From an uncultured Sphingomonadales bacterium (lineage in GTDB: Bacteria; Pseudomonadota; Alphaproteobacteria; Sphingomonadales; Rhodothalassiaceae): a DNA stretch of 64,000 nucleotides. The DNA lies in NCBI GenBank assembly GCA_947499155.1, contig CANMND010000002.1, forward strand, positions 496,001 to 560,000, read 5' to 3'. The notes under the pieces were generated by a model. The model made no database searches. It had not been told where the DNA came from and saw only the letters and a list, made by a program, of their open reading frames with translations. Every line of letters begins with the position of its first letter. Position 1 is the first letter of the stretch. This document shows, piece after piece, positions 19,198 through 27,786 of this stretch. Made by a program: the position numbers and the translations under genes.

Positions 19198-20799
19198 TTA
19201 ATTATCGGACGCAGGCTTGTCAGCCGCCTTTGTCGTCTTTTTTGCCGCAGCTTTCTTTGCAGGTGCCTTTTTAGCTGCTGCCTTCTTGGCCGGCTTCTTG
19301 TCCTCGGACTTTTCAACCGTCTTTTTGGCAGGTGCTTTTTTCTTGGCAGCCGGAGCTTTCTCGTCAGCTTTAGCCGTCTTTTTCTTTGCCGCAGACGTTT
19401 TCTTTTTAGCACCAGGCTTGGATGAAGCCGCTTTTTTGTCGGACGAAGCGTCTGCCTCGTCTTCTTCTGTTACAGCCTGACGCAGCTTTTCAAGGCTTAC
19501 CTCTGTATCGTTGATTTCTGCCATTTCGAGGATGAAATCAACGACCTTGTCCTCATAAAGAGGTGCCCGCAACTGTGCCATGGCCTGTTCGTTTTTGGTA
19601 TAAAACTCAAAAACTTCACGTTCCTGACCAGGATAGCGGCGCGCCTCATCAGCCACCTTCTGCATCAACTCATCACGACTGATCTCAACGTTATTGGCAA
19701 GTCCCAGCTCTGAAAGCAAAAGCCCAAGACGCACGCGCCGTTCGGCGATGGAACGGTATTCCACGCGGTCCTCTTCGCTTTCCGGCTCTTCGTGTTCCGC
19801 CAATTCAGCTTCTGTTGCCTCACCGCTCATGACGGCGTCGCGTTTGATCTGCTCCCAGATGTCGCGATACTCCATCTCGACCATGCCAACTGGCACTTCA
19901 AAGTCGTACGTATCGGCAAGGCTGTCGAGAAGAGTCCGCTTGACCTTGGCTCGCGACAGGTCCTTTGCTTCATTAGCAAGCTGGGTTCTGATCGCGTCTT
20001 TCAACTGGTCAAGGTCTTCAAGGCCGAATGACTTCGCCATTTCATCGTCGATCTTGCGTTCGACAGGCGACTTCACTTCTTTCACGCTCACCTTAAAGGT
20101 AGCGTCTTTGCCATTAAGATCTTCACGGCCATATTTTTCCGGGAAGGTCACAGAGACAGTTTTCTCCTGACCGGCCGTTGCGCCGACCAGTTGATCTTCA
20201 AAACCGGGGATAAATTGTCCTGAGCCCAATTCAAGCTGGACATCTTCGCCCTTGCCACCGGCAAATTCCTCACCGTCCACCGAACCGACAAAATCAACGA
20301 CAACTGCGTCGCCGGTTTTGGCCTTGGCGCCCTTGGCTACCGCTTCATAAACTTTGGATTGGGCGACAAGACGCTCCAGCGCCTCATCCACATCCTCATC
20401 CGAAGGCTTGGCGACAAGGCGCTCCAGTGCCGGAGCCCTGAAGCCAGCCGTATCAACCTCAGGCAGGATTTCGGCTTCAACCGTAAAGTCGAAGCCACCA
20501 TCACCTTCCACGTCACCCACATCGATCTTGGGCTGCATGGCGGGTCTGATCTTGCGGTCACGGAACAGCGAATCAACGGATTCGCGAATCGATTCCTCGA
20601 TCGCTTGGCCGCGAGCTGATTCACCATGAAGGCTTTTCAAAAGTGCGAGAGGTGCCTTGCCAGGGCGAAAGCCCTTCATACGCACTTTGTCCCGCAGGTC
20701 CATAAGGATAAGCTGGATACGGCGGTCGAGATCGTCTTTCTCGACCGTTACCTTGAATTCCCGCTTCAATCCGTCATTTTTCAATTCGTCGATTTGCAT
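19198..20799 (-). CDS. tig: trigger factor with a long Lys/Ala-rich tail
   Basis: Ribosome-associated folding factor and peptidyl-prolyl isomerase (533 aa). The N-terminal ribosome-binding domain contains the signature region MKGFRPGKAPLALLKSLHG near residue 40. The FKBP-type domain follows (GDAVVVDFVGSVDGEEFAGG near residue 165), then the helical chaperone domain with arms up to about residue 435. Beyond about residue 445 there is a tail of roughly 90 residues made almost only of Lys, Ala, Pro, Thr and Glu/Asp, with repeated AAKK/PAKK units like those of histone H1. The usual family length is 430-450, so the tail is extra. Confidence 0.96.
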   Translation of the reverse strand: MQIDELKNDGLKREFKVTVEKDDLDRRIQLILMDLRDKVRMKGFRPGKAPLALLKSLHGESARGQAIEESIRESVDSLFRDRKIRPAMQPKIDVGDVEGDGGFDFTVEAEILPEVDTAGFRAPALERLVAKPSDEDVDEALERLVAQSKVYEAVAKGAKAKTGDAVVVDFVGSVDGEEFAGGKGEDVQLELGSGQFIPGFEDQLVGATAGQEKTVSVTFPEKYGREDLNGKDATFKVSVKEVKSPVERKIDDEMAKSFGLEDLDQLKDAIRTQLANEAKDLSRAKVKRTLLDSLADTYDFEVPVGMVEMEYRDIWEQIKRDAVMSGEATEAELAEHEEPESEEDRVEYRSIAERRVRLGLLLSELGLANNVEISRDELMQKVADEARRYPGQEREVFEFYTKNEQAMAQLRAPLYEDKVVDFILEMAEINDTEVSLEKLRQAVTEEDEADASSDKKAASSKPGAKKKTSAAKKKTAKADEKAPAAKKKAPAKKTVEKSEDKKPAKKAAAKKAPAKKAAAKKTTKAADKPASDN

Positions 20800-20846
20800 G
20801 CGCTCACTCGTGGCCTAATCGCTGACCATCTCTTCAATCTATCTAG

Positions 20847-20933
20847 TGGTGCGGGCGAAGGGACTTGAACCCCCACGTCCTCTCGGACACCAGAACCTAA
20901 ATCTGGCGCGTCTACCAGTTCCGCCACGCCCGC
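20847..20933 (-). tRNA. tRNA-Leu (TAG)
   Basis: Class II tRNA of 87 bases on the minus strand: acceptor GCGGGCG paired with CGCCCGC, anticodon arm CCAGATTTAGGTTCTGG with anticodon TAG, a long variable arm (TGTCCGAGAGGACGT), T-loop TTCAAGT, discriminator A and encoded CCA. It lies 47 bases upstream of tig on the same strand. Confidence 0.97.
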
Positions 20934-21139
20934 AGGAAAAACAGTCTGCCGCCCAGGGCGATCAAACATTCCAACCAAGGCCTCAGCCTCGGATGGCATC
21001 GGCCAGTACCGGCAGATCGGCGCTTCCTTAGCACAGGCCGTTTGAGAAAAACCAGCATGATTGCGCATCATCCCCCTTAAGTTTTTCACAAAACGGCTAA
21101 ATCGTGCCATTTTAGCGGTTGCCAGCCTCATCTTATTTT

Positions 21140-22666
21140 TTATGGCACCTTAAAATAATATGTATCCAGCGCTCTCATCGCTTCAGGCAATCCCTGGATA
21201 AGATCGCCTGCAATCATACCGCGCCCAAAATGAAGGGCTGCATCACCATGCAATCGGACTGCAGCCGCGGCCGCAGCCCAGGGCGGCATATGCTGCGCCA
21301 AAAGCCCTGCGACAAGTCCTGTCAGCACATCTCCGGTACCAGCCGTCGCCAGATGTGTGGGGCCATGACTATCGATCACTGTCACGCCTTCCGGTGTAGC
21401 AATTACCGTGTCTGGTCCTTTAAAAACAGTAACAGCGCCTGACTTTCTTGCGGCATGCCGGGCACTGGCCAACTTGTCGTCGGACATATCATCTTCAAAC
21501 AAACGCCTGAACTCCCCGGCATGGGGTGTGAGGACAGTTGGCCCCTTGATGACATTAAACAGGCGGGCGGGGTCCTTTTCAAAAGTCGTCAAGGCATCAG
21601 CATCCAGAACCACAGACCTGCCAGTCCCCAGGGCGGAGACCACAGCCCGCCTTGTATCCTCACTGATCCCGGCTCCTGGACCTATTGCCATCACTGAAAA
21701 GCGCTTATCGGATATCAGGGAGGTGAGCGCCGATATATCGGCAAAGGGTGCGACCATCACCTCGTTTAACGCGCCGGCTTGAATTCCGTAGCTGTCCTGG
21801 GTAGCTGCAAGGGTTACAAGCCCTGCCCCTGCCCGCAAGGCCGCCATAGCCGTCATGCGGGACGCTCCCAGAGCTGGTGGTCTGCCGCCAACAACCAAAA
21901 CATGTCCACGATGATATTTATGCCCATTAACAGCATAGACCGGCCAGAAAGAACGCCAAAGATCAGGGTGATTTTCAAAATTCCGTGGGGCGATATCTTC
22001 CAGGACAGACGCTGGTATTCCAATATCACGTACAACCAGCCGCCCCGCCTCGCTTCGTCCTGGGAGCAAGACATGGCCCGGCTTTTTGCGGAAAAACGTG
22101 ACAGTGAGGTCAGCCCTGACAGCGGCACCTAATATCTGGCCACTGTCTCCTGAGATTCCCGATGGCACATCAACAGAAACCCGGCGGCCCTTGAGGCTAT
22201 TGACTGCTTTGACAAGCTGTATGACATCGCCTGTTAAAGGGCGATCAAGGCCTGCACCAAACAAGGCATCGACCACAAGGTCAGAGCCCGCCAAACCAGC
22301 AGGTGTAAAGGGAATCACCGGACCCTGATACCGGTCGGCCATGATTGCCGCATCACCTGCAAGACTTTGGCGCTCAACAAGTGACATGACAGCAACATTC
22401 ACGCCTGCAGCCATAAGGTGCCGGGCAGCAACCCAGCCATCTCCGCCGTTATTGCCAGGGCCGGCCAAAACAACAGCACGATGAATTGAGCCGGACGCAA
22501 GGCAAGCCTCAGCTACTGCCTGCCCGGCAGCTTCCATTAGTTCAAGACCTGTAATGCCGGTCGCAATGGCTGCCGCATCGGCACGGGCCATTTCGGCACA
22601 GGTCAGCAGACAGGAATCTTCTCCGGTCTCACTTATCGTTTCATGGGATGATTGATCATGGTGCAT
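21140..22666 (-). CDS. nnr: bifunctional NAD(P)HX epimerase/dehydratase
   Basis: Metabolite-repair enzyme (508 aa) that restores damaged, hydrated NADH and NADPH. The N-terminal half is the epimerase (YjeF_N) with VVLAGPGNNGGDGWVAARHL near residue 65. The C-terminal half is the ADP/ATP-dependent dehydratase with a ribokinase-like fold: VLVVGGRPPALGASRMTAMA, VLTPHAGEFRRLF and the catalytic region ATAGTGDVLTGLVAGLLAQ near residue 465. The fused form is the norm in Proteobacteria. It lies between tRNA-His and tRNA-Leu on the same strand. The interval 20934-21139 downstream of it shows no gene. Confidence 0.95.
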   Translation of the reverse strand: MHHDQSSHETISETGEDSCLLTCAEMARADAAAIATGITGLELMEAAGQAVAEACLASGSIHRAVVLAGPGNNGGDGWVAARHLMAAGVNVAVMSLVERQSLAGDAAIMADRYQGPVIPFTPAGLAGSDLVVDALFGAGLDRPLTGDVIQLVKAVNSLKGRRVSVDVPSGISGDSGQILGAAVRADLTVTFFRKKPGHVLLPGRSEAGRLVVRDIGIPASVLEDIAPRNFENHPDLWRSFWPVYAVNGHKYHRGHVLVVGGRPPALGASRMTAMAALRAGAGLVTLAATQDSYGIQAGALNEVMVAPFADISALTSLISDKRFSVMAIGPGAGISEDTRRAVVSALGTGRSVVLDADALTTFEKDPARLFNVIKGPTVLTPHAGEFRRLFEDDMSDDKLASARHAARKSGAVTVFKGPDTVIATPEGVTVIDSHGPTHLATAGTGDVLTGLVAGLLAQHMPPWAAAAAAVRLHGDAALHFGRGMIAGDLIQGLPEAMRALDTYYFKVP

Positions 22667-22763
22667 CCGCCAAGCTTAAGGCCATCTGGCCGCGGCGCCT
22701 AACGAAGAAGATGACTTGCAGAATGATCAGTCTGATGCAGTCAGAACAGCCAGACCATTTTGG

Positions 22764-22841
22764 TGGGGCGAGCGACGGGACTTGAACCCGCAACCTCCTG
22801 GACCACAACCAGGCGCTCTAACCAGTTGAGCTACGCCCGCC
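22764..22841 (-). tRNA. tRNA-His (GTG)
   Basis: Minus strand cloverleaf with the extra G at position -1 opposite discriminator C, as only tRNA-His has. Acceptor GCGGGCG pairs with CGCTCGC, the anticodon arm is CCTGGTTGTGGTCCAGG with anticodon GTG, and CCA is encoded. Confidence 0.97.
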
Positions 22842-22862
22842 ACCGGTCTGGAAGGCGGACCT

Positions 22863-22890
22863 CTTAGACGAGGAACCAAGGGTCAGTCAA
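22863..22890 (-). promoter_or_regulatory. candidate promoter of tRNA-His
   Basis: TTGACT (22890-22885), a 16-base spacer and TCTAAG (22868-22863) on the minus strand, about 22 bases before the tRNA. Pattern match only. Confidence 0.4.
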
Positions 22891-23119
22891 GCACGGAGAC
22901 GACCTGACCTCCTTATCCATACCGTCATCATGACCTTTATTTGACCAGGAGCCAACCAGTCAGACTCGGAAAAATAATAAAATCTGTGGAAAACCCCACA
23001 TTCACACATATCTCTCGGACATCACCCACTGGTACCATCCGTACAATATCTGTATGAAGAGCAGGTTGATTACCATGATGAAAACACCCTGCCCTGACTA
23101 TCTGCAAAAAGCCGGATAA

Positions 23120-23461
<342 letters not shown>

Positions 23462-23526
23462 TCCAAGTCTCCCTGAAATTGATCCACTCCACTTTCCCCG
23501 TTACCTAAGACCGAAAGACAAAGGCT

Positions 23527-24951
23527 ATGCCCAAGTACAAAAACCTCACCGCTGCCGATCTTTTGAAGCTGTGCAAGGATGAAGATCTGACATGGATCGA
23601 TTTGCGCTTTACCGGCCCACTCGGCACCTGGCAGCACATGACTCTCGATTCTTCATTCACTGATGAAGATATGCTGGAGGAAGGGCTGATGTTTGATGGG
23701 TCGTCCATCGCCGGGTGGAAAGCGATCAACGAGTCGGACATGATCCTGAAGCCGGATTTGAGTCATGTGACGACCGACCCCTTCACCGCCCAGGGCACGG
23801 CTATTGTCTTTTGTGACGTACTCGACCCCGGTACAGGCCAACCCTATGGCAGGGACCCGCGATCAACCGCAAAACGGGCCGAGACATATCTTGAATATAC
23901 CGGCATTGGGGATACGGTCTTTATTGGCCCTGAACCTGAATTTTTCATGTTTGATGATGTCCGGTTTGAGGTCGGTTACTCGGGTGCCATGTATTCCCTT
24001 GATGACATTGAAGGCCCGTATAATTCCGGCCGATCCTATCCGGAAGGCAATCATGGACACAGACCGCAGGCAAAGGGCGGCTATATTCCCGTCGCACCGG
24101 TGGATTCATGCTTTGATATCCGGGGTGAAATGGTCACCATTCTGCGCCAGTTGGGCGTAAGCATGGACAAGCACCATCATGAAGTGGCGGCGAGCCAGCA
24201 CGAACTGGGCATTACTTTTGGCCGCCTCACAGAAATGGCCGACAAGATCCAGCTGTTTAAATATGTGGTCCACCAGGTGGCCCATTCCTATGGGAAAACC
24301 GCCACTTTCATGCCTAAGCCGGTGAAAGGTGACAATGGATCGGGGATGCATGTCCATCAGTCGATCTGGAAAGATGGCAAGCCTCTCTTTGCTGGTTCTG
24401 CCTATGCAGACCTTAGTGAAACGGCGCTTTATTATATCGGTGGGATAATCAAGCACGCCAAGGCACTCAATGCCTTCACCAACCCATCTACCAACAGTTA
24501 CAAACGCCTGACACCAGGTTTTGAGGCCCCCGTGCTTCTTGCCTATTCGGCCCGAAACCGTTCGGCTTCCATCCGCATCCCTTATGTGACGAGTCCAAAG
24601 GGCAAGCGCATCGAAGTGCGATTCCCCGACCCTCTGGCCAATCCCTATCTTGCTTTTTCGGCCCTGCTGATGGCTGGTCTTGATGGCATTGAAAACAAGA
24701 TCCACCCAGGCGACGCCATGGATAAGAACCTCTATGCCCTGCCACCTGAAGAACTGACCGGTGTTCCCACAGTCGCACGGTCACTGCGTGAGGCGCTGGA
24801 AGCTCTCCAGGATGATTGCGCCTTCCTGAAAAAGGGTGATGTATTCTCCCAGGATCAGATAGATGCATTTATACAAACGAAATTTGCTGAAGTCACAAAT
24901 TTCGAGCTAAGCCCGCATCCGATAGAATTTGACATGTATTACAGCGGATAA
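23527..24951 (+). CDS. glnA: glutamine synthetase, type I
   Basis: Makes glutamine from glutamate, ammonia and ATP (474 aa, dodecamer). Family motifs in order: the N-terminal beta-grasp with [18 protein letters not shown], the metal-binding [15 protein letters not shown], the [12 protein letters not shown] ammonia/glutamate region, the ATP site [16 protein letters not shown], and the adenylylation loop with the Tyr of [10 protein letters not shown] near residue 400. The presence of that Tyr and of glnB directly upstream fits control by reversible adenylylation (type I-beta). It is followed by a long perfect stem-loop. Confidence 0.98.
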   Translation: MPKYKNLTAADLLKLCKDEDLTWIDLRFTGPLGTWQHMTLDSSFTDEDMLEEGLMFDGSSIAGWKAINESDMILKPDLSHVTTDPFTAQGTAIVFCDVLDPGTGQPYGRDPRSTAKRAETYLEYTGIGDTVFIGPEPEFFMFDDVRFEVGYSGAMYSLDDIEGPYNSGRSYPEGNHGHRPQAKGGYIPVAPVDSCFDIRGEMVTILRQLGVSMDKHHHEVAASQHELGITFGRLTEMADKIQLFKYVVHQVAHSYGKTATFMPKPVKGDNGSGMHVHQSIWKDGKPLFAGSAYADLSETALYYIGGIIKHAKALNAFTNPSTNSYKRLTPGFEAPVLLAYSARNRSASIRIPYVTSPKGKRIEVRFPDPLANPYLAFSALLMAGLDGIENKIHPGDAMDKNLYALPPEELTGVPTVARSLREALEALQDDCAFLKKGDVFSQDQIDAFIQTKFAEVTNFELSPHPIEFDMYYSG

Positions 24952-24962
24952 GATCAATGGAT

Positions 24963-24996
24963 GACCGGCAAATCAAAGGCCCTTGATTTGCCGGTC
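24963..24996. terminator. perfect 14-base stem-loop between convergent genes
   Basis: Positions 24963-24976 and 24983-24996 are exact complements with a 6-base loop. It lies 11 bases after the glnA stop and overlaps the stop codon of the facing gene. There is no proper U-run on either strand, so it may act as an mRNA 3' end stabiliser or as a terminator that needs help. Confidence 0.6.
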
Positions 24997-25363
24997 AATT
25001 GGCGCGCGACTTCTCAGGCGCGCCTTTATCAAGAGGTAAGGATCCAAGGGGTACGTCGCGCACTCTGCGGCGATATCGAGTCATGTTCCGGCTTGCAGGC
25101 TGTCTGCTGTCCAACGAAAATCGCGTTGTATCAAGCAAGGTCGCCAGGGCCACCAGTCTGCGTTCATAGCGCAGGCGGGCGTGGCTGATGACCACATGGG
25201 GAAAATCGGTGCCTCGTGGTTGGACAATACGCTCTACAACCCAGATATTTTCCCAGCGACCGCATTCAAAAAACCGGTCTCCTTCGTTAATGCTGCTCTG
25301 AAAGTTTCCAACGTCGTCTTGATTTTTATTGAGTCTGCGCGTCAGCCACGTCATTTGCACCAT
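24995..25363 (-). CDS. uncharacterised small protein (122 aa)
   Basis: I do not recognise a named family. The frame is backed by a clear AGGAG seven bases before the ATG and by a promoter-like pair upstream. The N-terminal part, WLTRRLNKNQDDVGNFQSSI, is followed by DRFFECGRWENIWVVERIV and HVVISHARLRYERRLVALATLL, which read like a small beta-rich fold. The C-terminus is basic (RYRRRVRDVPLGSLPLDKG). There is no signal peptide, membrane helix or Cys motif. It stands alone between glnA (convergent) and parE (divergent). A conserved alphaproteobacterial protein of unknown function is my guess. Confidence 0.65.
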   Translation of the reverse strand: MVQMTWLTRRLNKNQDDVGNFQSSINEGDRFFECGRWENIWVVERIVQPRGTDFPHVVISHARLRYERRLVALATLLDTTRFSLDSRQPASRNMTRYRRRVRDVPLGSLPLDKGAPEKSRAN

Positions 25364-25390
25364 CGTTTCTCTCCTGCCCGAGGACCGTAA

Positions 25391-25418
25391 AAAGTACCAT
25401 AGCCAAGCCCCATGACAA
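25391..25418 (-). promoter_or_regulatory. candidate promoter of the 122-aa gene
   Basis: TTGTCA (25418-25413), a 16-base spacer and TACTTT (25396-25391) on the minus strand, with a start near 25384 and the ATG at 25363. Confidence 0.4.
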
Positions 25419-25751
25419 GAACGGGAAAAAACAAAAAATTAACAGTTTTTTATAATCGCATGTAATGACAAACACTTGTAGAGACGTTGAGAGGAACGAA
25501 AAAGCTATGAATTACACATAGCCTTATAAGATAATTCCATAGGCCAAACGAATCGGATTGATGGATGCAACACCCCTTAAGCATCGTGGAATATTCGGCC
25601 TGTTTCCGTGCGTTTTACCAGTACCCTTCAGGCATCAGGCCATGGGCAAAGTGTCATGGACTGTACGAAGCTATTGCCACAAAGGGCCTTTCATCCCCTA
25701 TAGTAGCGCACCATCCCTTTGTTGACTTGTTATGAAAGAGTGTCCGGCCCC
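25419..25751. other. gene-free interval upstream of parE
   Basis: No coding frame with support. It contains an A+T-rich stretch with an exact TATAAT (25451-25456, plus strand) but no matching -35 box, and a small inverted repeat GCTATG/CATAGC (25504-25509 and 25517-25522). The parE promoter is presumably here; I cannot place it with confidence. Confidence 0.5.
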
Positions 25752-27740
25752 ATGGCTGATCTGTTCCAAGACGTCTCCCAAACCAGTAATGATTATTCAG
25801 CGCAGGATATCGAGGTTCTTGAGGGCCTTGAACCCGTTCGCCAACGTCCCGGCATGTACATCGGCGGGACCGATGAAAGCGCCATGCACCACTTGGCTGC
25901 GGAAGTTCTGGACAACTGTATGGACGAGGCTGTCGCAGGCCATGCCAGCCGAATCGAAGTGGAGCTCGCCTCGGACGGATCCTTGACCATCAGTGATAAT
26001 GGGCGCGGCATTCCAGTAGACGAACACCCCAAATTTGCACCAAAATCCGCTTTGGAAGTGATTTTGACCACCCTGCACTCTGGGGGCAAGTTCAAGGAAG
26101 GCGCCTATGCGACCTCGGGCGGGCTTCATGGAGTTGGCATTTCAGTCGTAAACGCACTGTCCAGTCTGATGGAAATCGAAGTTGCTCGTGATCGCCAACT
26201 TTTCCGCCAATGTTATTCTCGCGGTATTCCGGAAGGCCCTGTGGAAAACCTTGGTACTGTCCAAAACAGGCGCGGTACTCGTATCCGGTTCCTGCCCGAC
26301 ACTCAGATTTTCGGTGATAAGATCAGCCTGAAACCAGCGCGCCTATACCGCATGGCCCGTTCCAAAGCGTTTTTGTTTCGGGGAGTCGAGATCCGCTGGC
26401 GCTGTGCCGACGACCTAGTAAAAAACAGCGATGACATTCCAGCAGAGGCAACGTTTCATTTCCCCGGTGGACTTGCAGACTTCCTGAAAGAAAATCTGAA
26501 GAACCGCACACTGGCTGGTGACGACTTGTTCTTCGGCGTGGCCAATTTCCCGGATCAGGCGGGAAAAGTGGAATGGGCAATTGCATGGCCGGAATTTGGT
26601 GACGGCTTTTCGTCCACCTATTGCAACACGGTTCCAACACCACAAGGCGGCACCCATGAAACCGGCCTCAGAAATGCGCTACTCAAATCATTGCGTGCCT
26701 ACGGCGAGATGACTGGCAACAAGCGCGCTGCCCAGTTGACCGCCGATGATGTCTATTCTTCCGCTGTGTGCATGCTGTCGCTTTTTATCAAAAACCCGCA
26801 ATTTCAGGGTCAAACCAAGGACAAGCTTTCCACTGCCGAGGCAACAAGACTGGTTGAGAATGCAATACGCGATGAATGTGACCACTGGCTGGTGGGAACA
26901 CCTGATCGCGGGCCTGCAATTCTTGGCTGGGCACTTGAGCGTCTTGATGAACGTCTTCGGCGCCGGGCAGAGCGCGAGGTCAAGCGTGCAAGCTACACCT
27001 CAAGACGCCGCCTGCGGCTGCCGGGCAAACTGACGGATTGCGCACAAGATTCTGCTGAAGGAACTGAAATCTATATCGTCGAAGGTGACAGTGCCGGCGG
27101 CTCAGCAAAACAGGCACGAGACCGAAAGACTCAGGCCGTTCTGCCCATTCGCGGTAAAATTCTTAATGTGGCGAGTGCGACAGCCCAGAAAATCGCAGCC
27201 AATCAGGAAATTAAAGACCTTACACAGGCTCTGGGCTGTGGGGTGCGCGAACATTATGATCCCAATGCCCTGCGCTATGAAAAAGTAGTAATCATGTGCG
27301 ATGCCGACGTGGACGGAGCCCATATCGCTACATTGCTGATGACGTTTTTCTTTCAGGAAATGCCGCAACTGGTCCGTGACGGCCATCTTTATCTGGCTCA
27401 GCCACCCTTGTATCGGCTCGCTACCAAAAGTGGCCTTGTTCGCTATGCGCGTGACGATGAACACAAGGATGAGCTGATGAAAGACGTGTTCTCCGGCAAG
27501 GGCAATGTGGAATTGTCGCGGTTTAAGGGGCTGGGAGAAATGCCCCCTGCCCAGCTACGGGAAACCACCATGTCCCGCGATAGCCGGACCTTGCTGCGTG
27601 TGGTCTTGCCACAACCGGGTGAAGGCTATCATGCCATCAAGGTTCTGGTTGACAAGCTTATGGGAAGGCGTCCGGAAGACCGCTTTACCTTCATTCAGGA
27701 GCATGCGGAATTCGTGGACAGGGATGTGCTGGACGTCTAG
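25752..27740 (+). CDS. parE: DNA topoisomerase IV subunit B
   Basis: ATPase subunit (662 aa) of topoisomerase IV, which unlinks daughter chromosomes. The GHKL ATPase part includes LEPVRQRPGMYIGG, the Asn-bearing AAEVLDNCMDEAV, ISDNGRGIPVD, and the lid region YATSGGLHGVGISVVNALS. The TOPRIM domain has IYIVEGDSAGGSAKQARDRK and CDADVDGAHI. The C-terminal end is that of ParE (HAEFVDRDVLDV). The ParE/GyrB choice rests on overall resemblance to alphaproteobacterial ParE and a length below GyrB (about 800). I use the ATG at 25752 (MADLFQDVS), not the upstream frame from 25719. Confidence 0.93.
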   Translation: MADLFQDVSQTSNDYSAQDIEVLEGLEPVRQRPGMYIGGTDESAMHHLAAEVLDNCMDEAVAGHASRIEVELASDGSLTISDNGRGIPVDEHPKFAPKSALEVILTTLHSGGKFKEGAYATSGGLHGVGISVVNALSSLMEIEVARDRQLFRQCYSRGIPEGPVENLGTVQNRRGTRIRFLPDTQIFGDKISLKPARLYRMARSKAFLFRGVEIRWRCADDLVKNSDDIPAEATFHFPGGLADFLKENLKNRTLAGDDLFFGVANFPDQAGKVEWAIAWPEFGDGFSSTYCNTVPTPQGGTHETGLRNALLKSLRAYGEMTGNKRAAQLTADDVYSSAVCMLSLFIKNPQFQGQTKDKLSTAEATRLVENAIRDECDHWLVGTPDRGPAILGWALERLDERLRRRAEREVKRASYTSRRRLRLPGKLTDCAQDSAEGTEIYIVEGDSAGGSAKQARDRKTQAVLPIRGKILNVASATAQKIAANQEIKDLTQALGCGVREHYDPNALRYEKVVIMCDADVDGAHIATLLMTFFFQEMPQLVRDGHLYLAQPPLYRLATKSGLVRYARDDEHKDELMKDVFSGKGNVELSRFKGLGEMPPAQLRETTMSRDSRTLLRVVLPQPGEGYHAIKVLVDKLMGRRPEDRFTFIQEHAEFVDRDVLDV

Positions 27741-27786
27741 CGCCTGACGTCTGGCAGCACAATCACCTGTCCCCCAGATATTGCCG

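Noticed and set aside
20781-21131. Minus-strand frame with GVAELVDAPDLGSGVREDVGVQ
   Set aside because: Sense reading through tRNA-Leu; the plus-strand frame at 20846-21031 is the matching antisense artefact.
24106-24705. 199-aa minus-strand frame
   Set aside because: Antisense shadow of glnA; glnA is complete and canonical on the plus strand.
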